Part shown: piece by piece, positions 1 to 8,353 of the stretch
How positions within the stretch are numbered: the first letter of the stretch is position 1
Layout: every line of letters starts with the position of its first letter
DNA from: Sinohyriopsis cumingii
Taxonomy: Eukaryota; Mollusca; Bivalvia; Unionida; Unionidae
Assembly: GCA_028554795.2 (NCBI GenBank)
Contig: CM068839.1
Location: 10,939,220 to 11,003,219 of the forward strand
Direction: 5' to 3'
Length of the DNA stretch: 64,000 nt
Translations under genes and position numbers: made by a program
Notes under the pieces: generated by a model
Database searches by the model: none
What the model was told of the DNA's origin: nothing
Seen by the model: the letters and a program-made list of their open reading frames with translations, nothing else

Positions 1-1061
1 ATCTCGTCATGGAGGGATTCTGTGCGATATATTTCACCGTTCGGTTTGACAAACTGATCAAATTCACCCTCTTCATTACTTTTGAATAACCATACCGATA
101 CAGGATCGGTTTTACTTATTTCGTTGATAAAATCAAACATATCTGCCACAGAATTATCTGCCACAGCCATATCTGTGGGGTAAAATCTAACAGTTCGATC
201 ACGTGGAAATATTGTTACTGCGTTAGTCCATGCGTGCGCGTTATGATCGATAATATTTATTGGAGCTCCTTTCGATTTATATTTCGACTGGTACAGTACT
301 TCTCCCGTTATTGTTGCTACGGTTATTGGAAATTTTAATATTTTTCCTAACTCAGCAACATCTTTTATTGTAGCACCAGTATCCCTAACTGAATCAGCCC
401 ACGAGTTTATTTTTTCACGCCTTAAATCAGTTAATCCATTTCCACGCATCGCGTTTGTAAAGTGTTCTATTACTCGTTCAGCCACACAATTTAACCTTGA
501 CAAGGTCAAGGATGATAATTTCATCGGCGCTAGTTTATCAACGTTAGGTTTTTTATTTATCTCATAAATTCCATAAATAACCGCTGTTACAGGATACGCT
601 CGCTCATAATACGGTTTATCAATACCAGTCAATAGACCCGGTCTGGAATTTTTACTTAATATGATAGTTTTATTATTACCAAGGACAGGATCATATTTGT
701 CACGGATAATCCAACTACCTGTTTCTGTTAATACAATAAATTTTACTCTGAAGAAATATTTTTGATTGCCCTCGTATTCAGCGATGTAGTTAATGATAGT
801 TGCCGCTCGCTTGTCATTCATTGTAGCGTCCGTGACAGAGTCAGTGTCCTTGACTCCGTTAAGGCGTATAATCTTGAACGTTGACCATGTATGAGATGCA
901 CCATCCGTGTAAAATTCTTTCTTAGCGTCATGAATTTTCGAGATCAAACTTTTATTTTTCGGATCAACCAGATCTCGTACTGGCAAGTCAGAAGATAATC
1001 TGTCAAGGTTGAATTTATACTTAACAGGCCTAGTTTGGGATAATCTCTCAAACTCGTTCAT
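1..1061 (-). CDS. N-terminal part of a large protein, possibly protein-primed DNA polymerase (partial)
   Basis: An uninterrupted leftward frame of about 353 codons starts at the ATG at 1061 and is still open at base 1, so only the N-terminus is present. The start is preceded by an A/T-rich stretch (TTTTAATTATATG) like those of the other genes here. No catalytic motif lies in this part. Two stretches, around residues 190-240 (AERVIEHF, DTGATIKDVAEL) and 270-290 (DHNAHAW), resemble the N-terminal region of polymerase-like ORFs of Polinton-like elements as I know them. That is a family-level impression, not a proven match. Large size, position outside the structural block and the lack of another replication gene fit a PolB. 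It could be another large viral protein. Confidence 0.6.
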   Translation of the reverse strand, partial: MNEFERLSQTRPVKYKFNLDRLSSDLPVRDLVDPKNKSLISKIHDAKKEFYTDGASHTWSTFKIIRLNGVKDTDSVTDATMNDKRAATIINYIAEYEGNQKYFFRVKFIVLTETGSWIIRDKYDPVLGNNKTIILSKNSRPGLLTGIDKPYYERAYPVTAVIYGIYEINKKPNVDKLAPMKLSSLTLSRLNCVAERVIEHFTNAMRGNGLTDLRREKINSWADSVRDTGATIKDVAELGKILKFPITVATITGEVLYQSKYKSKGAPINIIDHNAHAWTNAVTIFPRDRTVRFYPTDMAVADNSVADMFDFINEISKTDPVSVWLFKSNEEGEFDQFVKPNGEIYRTESLHDE

Positions 1062-1109
1062 ATAATTAAAACAAATATTTAAATAAAGAAAATTATATAT
1101 ATATATACA

Positions 1110-1409
1110 ATGTCCCAATGTAGATGGTTGATGATCGGCTCAGTAAATCGATGCAACAAATCCTGTAGAAAGGAATTTTGTTGGATGCACTCACAAAACA
1201 TACGACGAGGAAGTCTAGGACCAATACCATGTCTAAGGTGTGGTATTGGAGTACGTGGAAAGACAAAATTATGTGGGAAGTGCGGCGGGAAACGGTTCAG
1301 AGAACTTAAAAGATATTATGACAAAAAAAATAATAGCGGTGAAAACGCTATAAAATCCGTGGAGGATTATATATCAAGATTTCAGACAAACAATGATTTA
1401 AACATATAA
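1110..1409 (+). CDS. Small cysteine-rich protein, putative zinc-binding
   Basis: A 99-residue frame whose ATG follows TATATATATATACA. It has about nine cysteines in the first 60 residues. Two clusters can be seen: CNKSCRKEFCWMH (Cys/His, residues 15-27) and PCLRCG followed by LCGKCGG (residues 41-60), which looks like a zinc ribbon. The C-terminal third is charged and has no cysteine. It is divergent from the leftward gene at 1061 and lies 10 bp before the HNH gene. Function is unknown; metal binding is inferred from the spacing only. Confidence 0.65.
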   Translation: MSQCRWLMIGSVNRCNKSCRKEFCWMHSQNIRRGSLGPIPCLRCGIGVRGKTKLCGKCGGKRFRELKRYYDKKNNSGENAIKSVEDYISRFQTNNDLNI

Positions 1410-1419
1410 TATTATTATA

Positions 1420-1917
1420 ATGGAGCAAAATATATTTGTCCCACATCCTGTCATAACAAACTATGAATCAAATATTAATGGTATCATCAGACACTGTAGG
1501 TTAAAAAAACCAGTTGGTAATGTTTCTAATACTGGCTATCTTAGATTTACAGTTGGAAAGAGAAGATATCTATGTCATAGATTTACATACGAGTGTCACA
1601 AGGGTTTGATCAATGACGGTCTTGTTATTGATCATATTGATGGAAATCCTCAAAACAATAATTTATCCAACCTTCGTGTTGTCACTCGAAGCGTGAACTC
1701 TGCATGTGGTAATACAGGAAGATATAAGACAATCGGAAAGAGGGGGGTAATTTCTACAAACATAGAAACCGGTAAAGTAATTATGTTTCAGTCTATGAAC
1801 GCGGCTGCGACATATTTTGATATTAACTCGCGTTCAGTACAAAATGTAGCAGATAATATAACCAGATCTGCTTTCTCGAAAAAATATAAGCAGAAAATTA
1901 CATTTCAGTATCAATAA
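1420..1917 (+). CDS. HNH-type endonuclease
   Basis: A 165-residue protein with an HNH core: CHRFTYECH at residues 52-60, then VIDHIDGNPQNN at 69-80 and LSNLRVVT to residue 89. The C-terminal part (SMNAAATYFDINSRSVQNVADN region) resembles the repeat-type DNA-binding modules that follow HNH domains in phage and algal-virus homing endonucleases. The ATG is preceded by TATTATTATA. It is a free-standing gene and does not interrupt another gene here. It may be a selfish homing nuclease or act on viral DNA; the sequence does not decide between these. Confidence 0.8.
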   Translation: MEQNIFVPHPVITNYESNINGIIRHCRLKKPVGNVSNTGYLRFTVGKRRYLCHRFTYECHKGLINDGLVIDHIDGNPQNNNLSNLRVVTRSVNSACGNTGRYKTIGKRGVISTNIETGKVIMFQSMNAAATYFDINSRSVQNVADNITRSAFSKKYKQKITFQYQ

Positions 1918-2575
1918 CTATCATCACCACATTATTAACTATCATCACCACATTATTAACTATCATCACCACATTGAATTAATTTTTTTAATTTATGTCA
2001 CAGTAGGTCCTCCATACACTACTGAATTTTTGATTTAAGGGGAGATTACTTTGTAATATATAGTTTTCTTCGTAGATGGTTGGTTTTTTATGATCGTAAT
2101 TAGTCAGTTTAACTAATTACATCGTAACTAATTACATCGTAACTAATTACTCGTAGAAGTATTATTTATGGTTTTTAAATATTTTCCCATCATACAAAAG
2201 ATAATATTATTGATCCGTAGGAAGCTGTGTGTAAACAGAAACCGTTACTCATTGTAATTGACCTGCAGTTGTGTGTTCACTGAACTTACAATTCTGGAAA
2301 GTTCTTTGACTGGTGCATTAATGATACTGTTATTATTGATTTTCGGTCTGCTACAAATACAGAAACTATTATTCAGAAACTGTTATTATTCAGAAACTGT
2401 TATAAATACAGAAACTGTTATTATTCAGAAACTGTTATAAATACAGAAACTGTTATAAATACAGAAACCGCTACAAATACAGAAACTGTTAAATACAGAA
2501 ACCGTTATTATTCAGAAACCGCTGTTTAGTGTAAATATTGGTTCCTTAGCTATATATTAACTTCCGAAACATATG
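1918..2575. repeat. Gene-free stretch with short direct repeats
   Basis: Three tandem copies of TATCATCACCACATTATTAAC begin at 1918. About three copies of AACTAATTACATCGT lie at 2108-2152. From about 2350 to 2520 there are roughly nine copies of an ATACAGAAACTGTTATTATTC-type unit with internal variation. No convincing reading frame uses this stretch. It separates the HNH gene from the hairpin region. Confidence 0.7.
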
Positions 2576-2589
2576 TTCGTAACAATGTT

Positions 2590-2690
2590 TGATAGCTCGA
2601 TCAGTATGGTATTGGACTGTGGCGCTCGCGGTCCAGGATCGAATCCCCATGGCTGACAATTTGTCGGTGGTGCGCATAATTGTGATTTTT
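2590..2690 (+). ncRNA. tRNA-like sequence with box A/box B, possible Pol III transcript
   Basis: The stretch carries TAGCTCGATCAGTATGG (box A-like with an insertion), a GGAC...GTCC stem around GTGG at the anticodon position, and GGATCGAATCC, one mismatch from the box B consensus. A T-run (ATTTTTA) follows at about 2686. The acceptor and T stems do not pair properly, so it is not a functional tRNA. It could be a tRNA-derived SINE head or, by analogy with adenovirus VA RNA, a viral Pol III RNA. It overlaps the start of the small frame at 2649. Confidence 0.3.
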
Positions 2691-2846
2691 ATAATAGTGG
2701 GGGGAACCGCAATAACCCCTCCGCTCAGCAAATTCACAAACCACAATATTGACTTGTGGTTGATACATATTTTCGTATCACCCACTGGATTAATTATTGT
2801 GGGTGTGATTTTGCTGAGCGTATATGTTTGTACTGTCCTTAGTTAA
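2649..2846 (+). CDS. Possible small two-helix membrane protein
   Basis: A 65-codon frame starting at the ATG in CCCCATGGCTGAC. Two strongly hydrophobic segments (about residues 6-24 and 40-62) are joined by a polar loop. No homology is recognised and no A/T box of the kind seen at the other starts precedes it, so coding status is uncertain. It lies between the tRNA-like sequence and the hairpin array. Confidence 0.35.
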   Translation: MADNLSVVRIIVIFIIVGGTAITPPLSKFTNHNIDLWLIHIFVSPTGLIIVGVILLSVYVCTVLS

Positions 2847-2875
2847 GTTATATGTTTGTACTTCATTCATAATCT

Positions 2876-3426
2876 GAGCTCGCTAATACACTCGATAGGG
2901 GCTCTTCATTCATTGTATATAACCATTTCATTGTATATATGTATACCTCTAAACTTGGTAGATTGCGGTGGCAAGCTACGAGTTTAATGAGGACTGTGCT
3001 GTCCTTGTGCCGTCCTTAGTTAGTTATATGTTATATGTATACCTCTAAACTTGGTAGATTGCGGTGGCAAGCTACGAGTTTAATGAGGACTGTGCTGTCC
3101 TTAGTTAGTTATATGTATATCCTCTAAACTTGGTAGATTGCGGTGGCAAGCTACGAGTTTAATGAGGACTGTGCTGTCCTTAGTTAGTTATATGTTATAT
3201 GTATATCCTCTAAACTTGGTAGATTGCGGTGGCAAGCTACGAGTTTATGAGGGTTGTGCCGTCCTCCCTCTTGGGCCTCTAGACCGTTGTTTGGCGGGTT
3301 AGGGGCTCTCGTAGAGGGAATATTTGCCTAATGAACTTGGTAGATTGCGGTGGCAAGCTACGAGTTCTTGGCTGTGCTGTCCCTGAAACATCCCGACGAA
3401 CTCGCTAATACACTCGATAGGTGTTC
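2876..3426. repeat. Array of repeated, covarying hairpins bounded by two related hairpins
   Basis: Five copies (2951, 3047, 3126, 3212, 3333) of a 35-nt hairpin with nested stems AAACT/AGTTT, GTAG/CTAC and TTGC/GCAA around a GGTG loop. The fifth copy changes both sides of the outer pair (GAACT with AGTTC), which preserves pairing. Most copies are followed by a second hairpin, AGGAC-loop-GTCCT. The array is flanked at 2876-2904 and 3398-3426 by a third hairpin whose outer stem is GAGC/GCTC in one copy and GAAC/GTTC in the other, again compensatory. A structural role (RNA or DNA) is inferred. Confidence 0.75.
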
Positions 3427-3467
3427 TAGGGATATTTTTTTTATTTTAAAGATTTATATATTATATA

Positions 3468-3971
3468 ATGAACCATGAAAATATCAATGATGTAATTGTC
3501 GCTATTAAAAAATTAAAAAAAGATGGAATTAATATATCTGATGAACTTAATCCTGAAAAAATAGTTTCTGACTTTGAGATTTTACAAGAACGTAAAACCA
3601 TGGGGACACACACACTATCATCTGAATACAGGCTCATGAAACGGATTCAATCGGCAATGTTTCAGTCGCTAGCTACCGTAGAAGATGATCATGTGAAGGA
3701 GTTCGTTCCTCTTTCTACCGCCGTAGAAAGAATTAAGTCGTTATTATCCCACGAGTATGAGGCAAAGAAAACGATTAGTACCCGCATAAGACAATTAAGA
3801 AAAATAATGTCAGCGAGTAACTTCGTTACTGGTGAAACGATCCAGAGTAACTTCGTTACTGATGAAACGATCCAAGGTAACCTCGTTACTGATGAAACGA
3901 TCCAAGGTAACTTCGTTACTGATGATAATGAAAATGAAAGTTTTGGTAACTGGGGTCCATGTCAACGCTGA
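3468..3971 (+). CDS. Uncharacterised protein with C-terminal 10-residue repeats
   Basis: A 167-residue frame whose ATG follows TATATATTATATA. The first 115 residues are charged, probably helical and without a known domain. Residues 119-156 contain four copies of a unit like SNFVTDETIQ. At DNA level each unit is about 30 bp and holds a small hairpin, AGTAAC-TTC-GTTACT. The gene is convergent with the penton gene, and the inverted repeat at 3985-4318 lies between them. Function unknown. Confidence 0.65.
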   Translation: MNHENINDVIVAIKKLKKDGINISDELNPEKIVSDFEILQERKTMGTHTLSSEYRLMKRIQSAMFQSLATVEDDHVKEFVPLSTAVERIKSLLSHEYEAKKTISTRIRQLRKIMSASNFVTGETIQSNFVTDETIQGNLVTDETIQGNFVTDDNENESFGNWGPCQR

Positions 3972-3984
3972 CCACGTGTATTGG

Positions 3985-4318
3985 TAGTCAAAATCAAGAA
4001 AGTTCTAACCTTGTCAAATTTGTTCCTAATAAATTTTATTTATTATAAATTTTATTTTTACTGAGGATTTATTTTTTTTTTACTAAAATCAAGAAAAATG
4101 TACAAATTGCTTGATTCTGACGGGGTAGTTGGTAGTCAAAATCAAAGAAAAATGCACGAACTACTTGATTTCTGATGGGGTAGTTGGTAGTCAAAATCAG
4201 GAAAATTGAGCAATTTCGTTGTATTTTAGTAAAAAAAAAATAAAAATCTCAGTAAATAAATAAATAAAATTTATTAGGAACAAATTTGACAAGGTTAGAA
4301 CTTTCTTGATTTTGATGG
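3985..4318. repeat. Large inverted repeat between convergent genes
   Basis: Two arms of about 95-100 nt (roughly 3985-4087 and 4222-4318) are reverse complements with few differences. Both contain AAAGTTCTAACCTTGTC and its complement plus long A/T runs. The 135-nt spacer holds two more copies of GGGTAGTTGGTAGTCAAAAT. The structure sits exactly between the 3' ends of the gene at 3971 and the penton gene at 4507. A bidirectional 3'-end or terminator function is possible; an origin or recombination site is an alternative. Confidence 0.7.
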
Positions 4319-4506
4319 GGTAGTTGGTAGTCAAAATCAAGTAATTTGTACAATTTCAGTAAAATTAATAAATATTATTTTTTTTAAGTTGATCGAATTT
4401 GAGTCTGATCTCTGTTACAAATGTTCTTCTAACTGTTAAGAAATCCTCGCGTGTAAAACCCTCCTCCACATGAAGATCTACGATAAAAGTCCTTACGACA
4501 AAAGTC

Positions 4507-5934
4507 CTAGGACTTTACATACAGATTTATTACAAGCTCTTCTTCACGTATGTCAATCAAGCGATTAAGGTGGTCTGTGAGTTTAAAATTGATTCGCGTT
4601 AACATATTATTGTGACACCGCAAATACACGGGATTAGTTGGTTCTTGCACGATTAAATTTCCAGGGGGAACTTGTGGTGTGAACGTGTACAGGATGTATC
4701 CTTGTTGAGCCTGATTTGATCTTCCGAGATCTATTTGATAGCTGCCATCGATTACGTCACAAACCAGATTGACCGCGACCGTCGATGTTATATTAACGAT
4801 CCGCGGGGATACGTGTCTTCCGCCGCCATGTGGATCATTATCATGTCTGAGAACAGTTGGAGGTGTTAGTTTTTTCCACGCATCGAGTATTTTAGGGAAG
4901 TTTTCGTTGATAAGATCGTTTAATAATTTTACTAGTTCTCTAGCATCAATCCCGGGTATTACAAATGTTGGTAATTGTTGTTCAGTTATTTTGTAATGAT
5001 TGAGAAACCATGGTCCAGCTTTATAATTATCAATATTTAAATCTCCGTATTTAACCATGTTCACAATGATAGTTTTATTAGCGTATCTAATATCTGATAT
5101 GACCTGATTTAGATGTTTTATCGTCTCAATGATTTTTTGTTTTACGTCATCGCTGTAGCTATCAGTAAAGAAATTTCGTAGTTTGTTGATTGATTGTTTA
5201 AATTCAAAATTAATAGGATCAGAATATGATTTAATAAATTTTTCATCAACGAGTGGATTTACTCTAGCATTTGTAAGATCATTAAATACATTACTTATTA
5301 TTACAGGAATGGTTTCACCATCAGGAGCACTTGTAATAAGGGAAACCATGCCGCTCTCCTCCCATCTCCACGGATATTTACCTCTATATTCAGGAACTGT
5401 CATAAATTTTGCTTCATCTGTGATAAAATCAGCCCGAGTTGGTTCTGGTGGTCCTTTATGCACCGGGGGAATTTCAGGCCATCCTAGCACTGATCTGATT
5501 GAAGATTGATAAATATCAACGGCATAATCAGGCGAGTTTATTTCAACCGTCGAGGACAACGTCGGCTCATGAACGTTTATTGATATTTTTGATTCCTTTC
5601 CCGTTATTGATTTTATTCTACGTGCAAATTCCTCACTGATCTCTTCAATCTGGTAACTGCCAGTTGGTATTCCAACAACAACCCAGTCAGGTGTTCCATC
5701 GGATTTGTTCTTGTTAGCAAATACAAGCGAATTATTTGCTGGTGTACCATGAAACGATTTTGATCTGATATTGGGCCAGCTGTAATATACCCGTAATTGA
5801 GCTAGTGCTATTTCTTTTACTGGAATTGCAGTAGGAAAATTAACACTAAATTCAGGATTAGTTGAACTTACCGAGATCATCGTTATCTTTGGCGGAGTTG
5901 TGTTGGTCACGATCTGCTGGAGTAATTCTGTCAT
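4507..5934 (-). CDS. Penton-like minor capsid protein
   Basis: About 475 residues from the ATG at 5934, which is preceded by GTATTAATA. A longer frame opens at 5964, and an inner Met at 5880 would reduce overlap with the upstream gene. The N-terminal 170 residues follow the pattern of the Polinton penton at 50169-51107: an EFSVNFP strand, a WVVVGIPTGSYQIEEI segment and VDIYQSSIRSVLGW, typical of the single-jelly-roll vertex protein. The middle part (residues 200-370) is extra and of unknown fold. A strand-rich C-terminal domain ends the protein. It is the last gene of the leftward structural block. The start is less certain than the identity. Confidence 0.75.
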   Translation of the reverse strand: MTELLQQIVTNTTPPKITMISVSSTNPEFSVNFPTAIPVKEIALAQLRVYYSWPNIRSKSFHGTPANNSLVFANKNKSDGTPDWVVVGIPTGSYQIEEISEEFARRIKSITGKESKISINVHEPTLSSTVEINSPDYAVDIYQSSIRSVLGWPEIPPVHKGPPEPTRADFITDEAKFMTVPEYRGKYPWRWEESGMVSLITSAPDGETIPVIISNVFNDLTNARVNPLVDEKFIKSYSDPINFEFKQSINKLRNFFTDSYSDDVKQKIIETIKHLNQVISDIRYANKTIIVNMVKYGDLNIDNYKAGPWFLNHYKITEQQLPTFVIPGIDARELVKLLNDLINENFPKILDAWKKLTPPTVLRHDNDPHGGGRHVSPRIVNITSTVAVNLVCDVIDGSYQIDLGRSNQAQQGYILYTFTPQVPPGNLIVQEPTNPVYLRCHNNMLTRINFKLTDHLNRLIDIREEELVINLYVKS

Positions 5935-6382
5935 TATTAATACTTGTATCTTTAATACCTTCATCGTATATTTTGGTCATCATTGAAAATTCGAAATCAG
6001 ATATAATTCCATCACTGAGACTCGCTGATAACAACGAGGATAATTTCGAGTATGCTACCGTCGCTGTATGTAATTTTATTTTGTAATCGGATAACTTTTC
6101 GTTCGTACAAGTACATATTTTTTTTGTGATGATACCAAGCACACCTGCAATAGTTGTTGCTGCTGAAATACAAACAGTTACAGCTACTGGTGCCATCGTT
6201 GTCAACGCTGATAATATTACACCGGTTCCAGCAACAACAGCGGATACTGAATAAACAATCACATCAACAATAACCAATCGTCGTCGATATTTTTTTACTT
6301 TTACTGTATATTGATCGACTTGATCTTTTAGCGCAGCCTGCCATTCACGCGCTTGATTGTATCTGTATTGCGCACCGTCCAT
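5858..6382 (-). CDS. Membrane protein of the structural block
   Basis: A 174-residue protein whose ATG follows AAATATAT. Residues 36-90 form two hydrophobic, alanine/valine-rich helices with a short turn, followed by a CTCTNEK segment. Then comes a conserved-looking amphipathic part ending in SDGIISDFEFSMM (about residues 123-135). This helix pair plus an ISDxEF motif recurs in uncharacterised proteins linked to Polinton-like elements of animals, as far as I recall. Role unknown; a virion or host-membrane protein is plausible. Its 3' end overlaps the start of the penton gene by about 77 bp. Confidence 0.65.
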   Translation of the reverse strand: MDGAQYRYNQAREWQAALKDQVDQYTVKVKKYRRRLVIVDVIVYSVSAVVAGTGVILSALTTMAPVAVTVCISAATTIAGVLGIITKKICTCTNEKLSDYKIKLHTATVAYSKLSSLLSASLSDGIISDFEFSMMTKIYDEGIKDTSINNDRITPADRDQHNSAKDNDDLGKFN

Positions 6383-6388
6383 ATATAT

Positions 6389-7408
6389 TTATGCAGTAAA
6401 CAATTGAGGTGTTTCAGCTACAAATTCCAAACACCACCAGTAAGATGTTGCGGTTAATTCCTTATCAGTTGCTTCCAGCATAAATACTTCTTCGGTTCCG
6501 CTATTTAATACAACAGATACAACCCCGGGAAACCTGTCGGTGGAATGACGCCATGGAAACGTTGTAAATATGTAAAATTTTGCAGCACTAAACACAGACA
6601 GCCTGTACACGCCAGTGACTGTTGCGGTATATTTGATGGTATTATTTTGTTTTGACCATGTTGCGAATCCCGATGATACCGTGCATACGATGTTTGTGAT
6701 ATGCCCGGGAGTTATTTCAGCTGGAATTTTAATCAGATTGGTTTTATTGATAATCTCAGGAATTCCCGCTACGATGTCTAGTTGTGTTCGTTTGATCGTG
6801 TCTAGGTTACTTTTGATATCAGAAAGTTTCATGTCAATGACGGGAGGATTTCCAAAGAACTTATTTGTGGCATCATCGGTTTTTTGAAAATTTCTTCGAA
6901 GCCTTGTAAACGCGCCCGTGTGAACGTCATACTCGGCCCGTAGCGTGGATAATTTACCGTCTACGGTGCCATAGTTGACATCAACGTATTTTTTTGTTGC
7001 TGCGTCTTCGTCAGATGTTGGATCTTTTAAAACTACTATTTTGTTTCCGTTCATGCTGAGTTCACCCATCATTGTGTCACCGGTGTTTCTCACGCGATTA
7101 GCAACACTTTTTACAATTTCATCTCTGATGGTTTTAAGTGACATACTTGAATCTCTGATTTTGCCGCTATCAGTAAACACAGGAATATTATCCGTAACTG
7201 CACCAAGTACTCGCCGGACTATATCATTCCATCTGATATTGCTGGTTTTTAGTTTACCATATCGATCTTGAAAAATAACAACTTCATCTGGGTCAACTCC
7301 AGCAAGGTTCATAATATCAGCGAGGTCATCTTTAGTCGCATACTTTGACAGATCAACGTCGGATTTTATTTTCTTACCAGTAGAAGATCTTCCGTAAATA
7401 TCAACCAT
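6389..7408 (-). CDS. Fibre or spike-like protein
   Basis: A 339-residue protein whose ATG is preceded by TCTTATTATA. Residues about 105-145 carry the pattern TGDTMMGELSMNGNKI followed by DPTSDEDAATKKYVD, a motif well known from trimeric phage tail fibres and viral spikes. The C-terminal 110 residues are rich in beta-prone segments with aromatic residues, suggesting a receptor-binding head. The middle is helical. It lies between protease and membrane-protein genes, so a vertex-fibre role is inferred. Such a fibre motif in an animal virus-like element is unusual. Confidence 0.75.
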   Translation of the reverse strand: MVDIYGRSSTGKKIKSDVDLSKYATKDDLADIMNLAGVDPDEVVIFQDRYGKLKTSNIRWNDIVRRVLGAVTDNIPVFTDSGKIRDSSMSLKTIRDEIVKSVANRVRNTGDTMMGELSMNGNKIVVLKDPTSDEDAATKKYVDVNYGTVDGKLSTLRAEYDVHTGAFTRLRRNFQKTDDATNKFFGNPPVIDMKLSDIKSNLDTIKRTQLDIVAGIPEIINKTNLIKIPAEITPGHITNIVCTVSSGFATWSKQNNTIKYTATVTGVYRLSVFSAAKFYIFTTFPWRHSTDRFPGVVSVVLNSGTEEVFMLEATDKELTATSYWWCLEFVAETPQLFTA

Positions 7409-7426
7409 TATAATAAGATCCGTTGT

Positions 7427-7906
7427 TTAAAATGCTTTACGCGCAACATATCGGTTGCTTGTATAATCGTGCACGACTTTATGTGGCGGCTTGGATGATT
7501 TTGATATTGCGTCGAGTACATTAATTACTTCACGGCCGCATATTGGCGGATCTGTCATTGTTTGTGTGGGTAGCGTTGAATACCAAACTTTATAACCGCT
7601 AGTTGTTGCGTGGAGTGGTGCGACATACTTGATAAATTCAACAGGTGGAGCTAACCCGTACGAGTCAAAATAAACAATTCCACGCGGATCAATCGCGTAT
7701 GATACCCAATGAGTACCAGGTCCGGAACGTTCATCGAGATTAATAATACCTGTTTCTAGTTTGTTTGGTTGTTTCGGTAATTGATCTCGCATAAAAACAC
7801 CTCTAAAGGCGGATATTTTTAATTTTTTAGCAGCATCAAGTAAATCAAAATTTGATGATGGAACATTTAACGAAGTGACCCTGGAAGTCTTAGGCCTCTC
7901 CCCCAA
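7427..7906 (-). CDS. Adenain-like cysteine protease
   Basis: A 159-residue protein with the adenovirus-protease (C5) arrangement: FRGVFMRDQLP at about 34-44, GPGTHWV with His66, VYFDSYG with Asp81, Gln115, and Cys123 in PICGREVINVL. This is the His-acid-Gln-Cys order of adenain, which matures capsid proteins in adenoviruses and adintoviruses. Length is slightly below the adenovirus enzyme. The start at 7906 overlaps the upstream pVI-like gene by 40 bp and is kept because the conserved N-terminal segment needs it. All expected catalytic residues are present. Confidence 0.85.
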   Translation of the reverse strand: MGERPKTSRVTSLNVPSSNFDLLDAAKKLKISAFRGVFMRDQLPKQPNKLETGIINLDERSGPGTHWVSYAIDPRGIVYFDSYGLAPPVEFIKYVAPLHATTSGYKVWYSTLPTQTMTDPPICGREVINVLDAISKSSKPPHKVVHDYTSNRYVARKAF

Positions 7907-8319
7907 CGAGATCCCGGTAATCTTAGACCGCGCCCCTTTTTTTTGTACCCCCGCCCTGTTGCTTTCTTTAGTGCCATTCCAGCGGCTGTTCCAACAGCAC
8001 CTAACGCGGCCGCTTTTGCTACGGCTGGAGCAGCTGCAGCTATTAATGCCGGAATGGCCGCAAGAAGTGGAAATATACCACCGGTTTTAACCATGTCTTT
8101 GATGGCGCTCGAGGAGAGATGGAATTGAACTCCAGTTTTTGATTCTAGGGCTTTATTGAAATGTTTAATCTGATTATTTGTCAACGATAATTTGTTTGGA
8201 CCACCACTAATCTGATCTCGTTTTAGTGATATTTTAGTTCCGCATTTGTTGGCGGTTTTTGATTGAAGCTTTTTTACCTGACCAGGAGTCAGAGTAACAT
8301 TAACATGACCATACGACAT
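7867..8319 (-). CDS. Small basic pVI/pX-like capsid-associated protein
   Basis: A 150-residue protein; its ATG follows TTATATAAAA. The N-terminal 60 residues include LTPGQVKKLQ and LSLTNNQIKHFNKAL. A glycine/alanine-rich amphipathic segment follows at about 88-118 (GGIFPLLAAIPALIAAAAP), then a basic tail with a duplicated GRGLRLPGS. Proteins with a GGIFPLL-type membrane-active segment and a basic tail are common next to the protease in adintoviruses and resemble adenovirus pVI/pX in role. The repeated RLPGS at the end may be a protease or receptor-related motif; this is speculative. Confidence 0.7.
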   Translation of the reverse strand: MSYGHVNVTLTPGQVKKLQSKTANKCGTKISLKRDQISGGPNKLSLTNNQIKHFNKALESKTGVQFHLSSSAIKDMVKTGGIFPLLAAIPALIAAAAPAVAKAAALGAVGTAAGMALKKATGRGYKKKGRGLRLPGSRWGRGLRLPGSLR

Positions 8320-8353
8320 TTTTATATAAAATATATTTTTCTAAATAACACGA

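Noticed and set aside
2590-2665. A functional tRNA gene
   Set aside because: Acceptor and T stems do not pair and box A carries an insertion.
2940-3400. A CRISPR array
   Set aside because: Units are long, vary in spacing and share their spacers; the sequence is eukaryotic. The hairpin repeat explanation fits better.
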